DNA from: Undibacterium pigrum
GTDB taxonomy: Bacteria; Pseudomonadota; Gammaproteobacteria; Burkholderiales; Burkholderiaceae_D
Reading direction: 5' to 3'
Assembly (NCBI RefSeq): GCF_003201815.1
Contig: NZ_QJKB01000002.1
Location: 434,001-498,000, forward strand
Length of the DNA stretch: 64,000 nt
This document shows positions 60,675-64,000 of this stretch, in pieces (the first letter of the stretch is position 1; each line of letters opens with the position of its first letter). Under the pieces are notes generated by a model. It searched no databases. It saw nothing but the letters and a program-made list of their open reading frames with translations, and was not told where the DNA came from. A program made the translations under genes and the position numbers.

Positions 60675-62078
60675 TCAACCCCCAAAAAACTCCGCATGTA
60701 TAGCCTGCAAAGCCAGCTTCCTGTCTTCTTGCTGCACCAGCATATAAGCTGCCACTTCGCTGGCACCCGCAGCCGCCAGGCAGACATGTACGCCAGCCGC
60801 AATCGCCGCCGACAAGGCACGGCTGGCAATTGCACCGCCTACGTCAGATGCCTCCAGCACGCCATCACCCACCACGGCAACGATGGCGACATCGGCATTG
60901 CGTGACACTTCCACCACACCAGCCAGGTGATGCTCTACCAGTGCCGCATAGCCAGCATCCAGATGATCACGAGATACTAAAATATTGATGGCAGTCTGGG
61001 CTGTAAGTACGCTCTTGATATTGATGCCGCTGGCATCCAGGGTTTGGGTCACTTGCGCCAGTATGCCGGGTTTGAAACCCACGCCGGGGCCGTGCAGTTT
61101 CAGTATTGCCACGTCTTCTGTCGAAGTGACACTCTTCACCACGTCGCGTGTCACCTTGCGCTGGGCATTGATGACGGAATACGGTTGCAGGCCACGCTCG
61201 GGGCGGGTGATGTTCAGGATACGGATAGGGATATTCTGATCAAACAAAGGTTCCACCGTGCGCGGGTGCAAGATCTTGGCACCAAAGTAAGATAGCTCCG
61301 CTGCTTCCAGATAATTCAACTGGCTGATCGTATGGGGTTCGTTCACCGTGCCAGGGTCGGCGCTGAGAAAACCATCCACATCTTTCCATACATCCAGCGA
61401 TTCTGCACCTATGCAACAGGCTATCGATGCTGCTGAATAGTCTGAGCCGCCACGACCAAACAGAGTAGCCTTGCCATCACGGTCCACGCCATAAAAGCCG
61501 GGCACGACGATGACTTCATCACCTTCCAGTGCTCGCGACACGGCGGGCGCACTGGCATCGAAATCACAGGCAGCATTGCCAAATACACCATCGGTGATCA
61601 GACCTATGTCTTCTGGCAGGGCTTCACGTGCCCGTATGCCATGGCTGAGCAAGACTTCAGTCAGCAACAGGCTGGACAGACGCTCGCCATAACTGAGGAT
61701 GGCATCATTCACAAAAGTGGGTACGTCGCCTATGCAATGTATACCAGTCAGGTAACGGTCCAGCTGGTTCAGGCGCACCGACAATGCCTGTTCTATGCGC
61801 GCGCGATGGGTGGGGGCGCTGATATTGGCTTCCAGTATCTGCTTCTTCAGGGCACGCAGGTTTTGCGTGTAATCCTGGCTCTCGGCCAGTGCCGCTGCTG
61901 TACCCGCACCCTGCTTGGCCGCTTGCACACAGGCAATCAGGGCATTGGTAATGCCATAAAAGGCTGATACCACCAGCACCAGGGGTTGTTGATAGCTTTG
62001 CACCACACTCACAACGCGGCTGATATCTTCAGGCTGGCGCAGGTTGGAGCCGCCAAATTTCACGACGATTTTTTTCAT
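60675..62078 (-). CDS. lysC: Aspartate kinase
   Basis: Aspartokinase of 467 aa, first enzyme of the Lys/Thr/Met/DAP pathway. The kinase domain begins IVVKFGGSNLR and includes VPTFVNDAILSYGERLSS, FGRGGSDYSAA and KDVDGFLSADPG. Two ACT modules follow (VAILKLHGPGVGFKPGILAQVTQTL and DVAIVAVVGDGVLEASDVGG). The ATG at 62078 starts directly at the core. It is longer than the common ~410-residue betaproteobacterial LysC and closer in size to LysC of E. coli, so it may be a second isozyme. The symbol is provisional. Confidence 0.88.
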   Translation of the reverse strand: MKKIVVKFGGSNLRQPEDISRVVSVVQSYQQPLVLVVSAFYGITNALIACVQAAKQGAGTAAALAESQDYTQNLRALKKQILEANISAPTHRARIEQALSVRLNQLDRYLTGIHCIGDVPTFVNDAILSYGERLSSLLLTEVLLSHGIRAREALPEDIGLITDGVFGNAACDFDASAPAVSRALEGDEVIVVPGFYGVDRDGKATLFGRGGSDYSAASIACCIGAESLDVWKDVDGFLSADPGTVNEPHTISQLNYLEAAELSYFGAKILHPRTVEPLFDQNIPIRILNITRPERGLQPYSVINAQRKVTRDVVKSVTSTEDVAILKLHGPGVGFKPGILAQVTQTLDASGINIKSVLTAQTAINILVSRDHLDAGYAALVEHHLAGVVEVSRNADVAIVAVVGDGVLEASDVGGAIASRALSAAIAAGVHVCLAAAGASEVAAYMLVQQEDRKLALQAIHAEFFGG

Positions 62079-62322
62079 TGAGTTTCCAGGGCAGGGGTAG
62101 CAGGTCAAAGACATTTCGCCAAAAAAAAGCGAAATGAACTATATCGTATCCGACAAGGTTAAAGCAGCGCCGCAGTCAGGTCAACGTCGCTGCCCTGACC
62201 TGGGGGAAAACAGAGGGCAAAACCCCGTCGTATTCCGGCATTTGATACTGAGGCTTTATCCGTATAGTCCTAACATCGCCCGTACTGTGACCTCGCTTCA
62301 CCTTTTCACCATCACCATCGCC

Positions 62323-63831
62323 ATGAAAAAATGCCAAGCTCCCGATCACCCGTACTGCACGCACTGGGTGGCAGAGGGTGAAGCCGTGTGTGCGGCAGGC
62401 CATGCGCAAAAATCTCTACAGGCCAGGTCTGATCCGCAAAGGCTGGAGTTGCTCAATGCATCTGCAGGTAGTCTCACCCAAAATCGCGAGGCTAGCGCAC
62501 CGGTTAACTTGCATCTGCATTTCAGCGGCTACGACCCGCGTGCCGCTGGTGGCCGTTTAACCGTCAAGCTGGACTTGCGTGGCAAGCTGCCGCCGGAAGT
62601 CAGTGTCCTTGAAGTGCAATTGCGTTCCGAGCTTGTGCCTGCCGCTGTTTCCAGACAACGTTTGCAGCGTACCGTGTCCGGGCAATGGCAACCTTTGCTG
62701 ATCAGTTTTTCATCCAAAAACAAAGAGCATGGACAATACCCGCTCGAAGTCATTTTGTCGCATGAGCAAGTGTCCAGAGCCAGGCGGAAATGGATATGCA
62801 CCAGTGTCATCTTTGTCCCGCGTGCAGATGCTTCGCTGACAGAAATTCACAGCGTCTTTCTGGCTGCGCAAAAGAATGTCAGGGTGGTAGCAGAAGATGG
62901 TGCCATCGCCACCCTCAGTGGACTGGGGCAGTCCAGCGGCTATGCGCAAGGCAATATGAATATAGAAATCAATGCCAAAGACGCCTCCATCGCCAAACTG
63001 GACATGCTGCCGCCTACCGGAAAATATGAGATTGCCATGGGTACCATCGCCTGGGATGAAGAACTCATAGAAGTAGACGCCACGCCCGAAATTGCCAGTA
63101 CTACCAGCAGCATCAGGCCTGCAAAGACTATCACTGCACCAGTCCAGCTGCTGGCAAAGCCGGCAGCAACTGCAAACATAATAAGTGCCAGCCTGATAGC
63201 AGAGCAGTCACGGCGCAATCAAACGATACGTTTGTTTGCCAGGGATGAATGGGTGCTTGGCCGCATGGAAGAAAAGCCAGGGGCAGATATCCTGTTAAGC
63301 CATAAAGCCGGTAATGCCGTAGAAAGCGCCAGGCTGACACGCCGCATCAGCGCCCGTCATGCCATCATCCGCAGGAAAGGCGAGGGCGCAGAAATCGTTG
63401 ATGTATCGCGTTATGGTACTTTGCTGGATGGTATCAGCATGGAAAAAGACCAGGCATATGCTTTGCGCGCAGGCATGCAAATTGAATTCTGTGCCAGTGT
63501 CCGTGGCATAACGAGGTTGCAAGTCATGGCGATATTACCGCATCTGATCATTCTTGCTTCAGCAGATGGCGGGCCGGATACTGAATTGCTGTACCTGATA
63601 AAACCGGAAATTGAGCCTGTATCAGCGCCAGTATCCGCAGACACGACAGCCATGACTGCACTGCCTTTGCTATTCCATTTTCAAGGTAACTTTTGGCATA
63701 GGGATATGCTCTCTTCACAGGACAGCAAACTGGATGGGAATGCAGATTTGAGACTGTTTTCACATTTGCCACTGACTTGTCGTTATGCCAGCCTGCCATA
63801 TGCAGATATCTATAGGCAGGGGGCAGCATAA
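62323..63831 (+). CDS. FHA-domain protein with N-terminal Cys motif
   Basis: Cytoplasmic protein of 502 aa from the ATG at 62323. The N terminus is a short Cys/His-containing stretch (CQAPDHPYCTHWVAEGEAVCAAGH) that may bind zinc. Residues about 60-200 form an uncharacterised beta-rich region. A central FHA domain is visible at about 355-430: IRLFARDEWVLGRM, RRISARHAIIRRKGEGAEIVDVSRYGTLLDG. FHA domains bind phosphothreonine and often serve Ser/Thr-kinase or type VI secretion systems, but no such genes are in the window. Confidence 0.8.
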   Translation: MKKCQAPDHPYCTHWVAEGEAVCAAGHAQKSLQARSDPQRLELLNASAGSLTQNREASAPVNLHLHFSGYDPRAAGGRLTVKLDLRGKLPPEVSVLEVQLRSELVPAAVSRQRLQRTVSGQWQPLLISFSSKNKEHGQYPLEVILSHEQVSRARRKWICTSVIFVPRADASLTEIHSVFLAAQKNVRVVAEDGAIATLSGLGQSSGYAQGNMNIEINAKDASIAKLDMLPPTGKYEIAMGTIAWDEELIEVDATPEIASTTSSIRPAKTITAPVQLLAKPAATANIISASLIAEQSRRNQTIRLFARDEWVLGRMEEKPGADILLSHKAGNAVESARLTRRISARHAIIRRKGEGAEIVDVSRYGTLLDGISMEKDQAYALRAGMQIEFCASVRGITRLQVMAILPHLIILASADGGPDTELLYLIKPEIEPVSAPVSADTTAMTALPLLFHFQGNFWHRDMLSSQDSKLDGNADLRLFSHLPLTCRYASLPYADIYRQGAA

Positions 63832-63902
63832 AAGGCTTTGCCATTGAAAACTTTTGTTAATACTGGCTAATCAAAAAAAGCATTTCTCTGTGCTCTCCCG
63901 GT

Positions 63903-63924
63903 GTCACCGCAGCTCTGCGGTGAC
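63903..63924. repeat. Short perfect palindrome near the right edge
   Basis: A 10-bp inverted repeat with a 2-base centre (GTCACCGCAG-CT-CTGCGGTGAC). No T-run follows on either side, so it is not a clear terminator. It sits in the last 170 bases, which contain no gene I can support. Confidence 0.5.
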
Positions 63925-64000
63925 AGGCCTTGCCATTTAAATATAAATCACGATCTGGCCCCTAAACCCCCTTCTGTTCCAGTCTTTCAAATCCGCCCCC

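Overview
The window looks like chromosomal DNA of a Gram-negative betaproteobacterium, most likely in the Oxalobacteraceae (Undibacterium/Janthinobacterium-like). This is inferred from an outer-membrane gene repertoire (TonB receptor, RND pump, lipoproteins, Tat substrate), moderate GC with scattered palindromic repeats, and families such as LytS/LytTR pairs, UPF0502 YceH and MsnO8-like monooxygenase. No rRNA gene or ribosomal protein gene is present to fix the taxonomy.

Layout. 1-11.4 kb: two paralogous LytS/LytTR two-component pairs bracket a molybdenum hydroxylase operon (2Fe-2S subunit plus Tat-exported molybdopterin subunit), a MAPEG protein, a TPR-methyltransferase, an acetyltransferase, a low-molecular-weight tyrosine phosphatase and an M23 peptidase. 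11.6-16 kb: an RND efflux adaptor and pump. 16.3-20.6 kb: tandem S41-like proteases and a luciferase-like monooxygenase.

20.6-28.3 kb is the most unusual part. A minus-strand block begins with an rrn-type boxA site, continues with 18 tRNA genes in 2.6 kb (all with encoded CCA), and runs with no visible terminator into an Rnl5/DRB0094-type RNA ligase gene and a nucleotidyltransferase gene. A second nucleotidyltransferase lies slightly further on. Three of the tRNA genes are interrupted by 158-175 bp hairpin-forming insertions of two families, one in an anticodon loop and two in T loops. The two copies of family A differ by compensatory changes in their arms, so the folded form appears to be maintained. 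The arrangement resembles the hairpin intervening sequences (IVS) of bacterial 23S rRNA, but placed in tRNA genes next to an RNA ligase. I propose a tRNA maintenance, repair or splicing island.

28.5-36 kb: an ECF sigma factor with a probable anti-sigma factor, a thioester-containing alpha-2-macroglobulin lipoprotein and an exported protein. 36-42 kb: YceH, a small ATPase, an uncharacterised protein, and a zinc-ribbon/SPFH pair. 41.4-44 kb: a uracil-DNA-glycosylase-like orphan overlapping convergently with a HipBA toxin-antitoxin unit that has a perfect palindromic operator. 44-53.7 kb: a sugar region with a FucP-type MFS permease, a TonB receptor, two periplasmic sugar-binding proteins without ABC permeases, and an OmpR/EnvZ-type pair resembling the GltR/GtrS glucose sensor. 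54-64 kb: a fused osmoprotectant binding protein-permease, a dienelactone hydrolase-like enzyme, a glycerophosphodiesterase, an Old Yellow Enzyme with its TetR repressor and two matching operators, aspartate kinase, and an FHA protein.

Family assignments come from reading motifs, without database searches.
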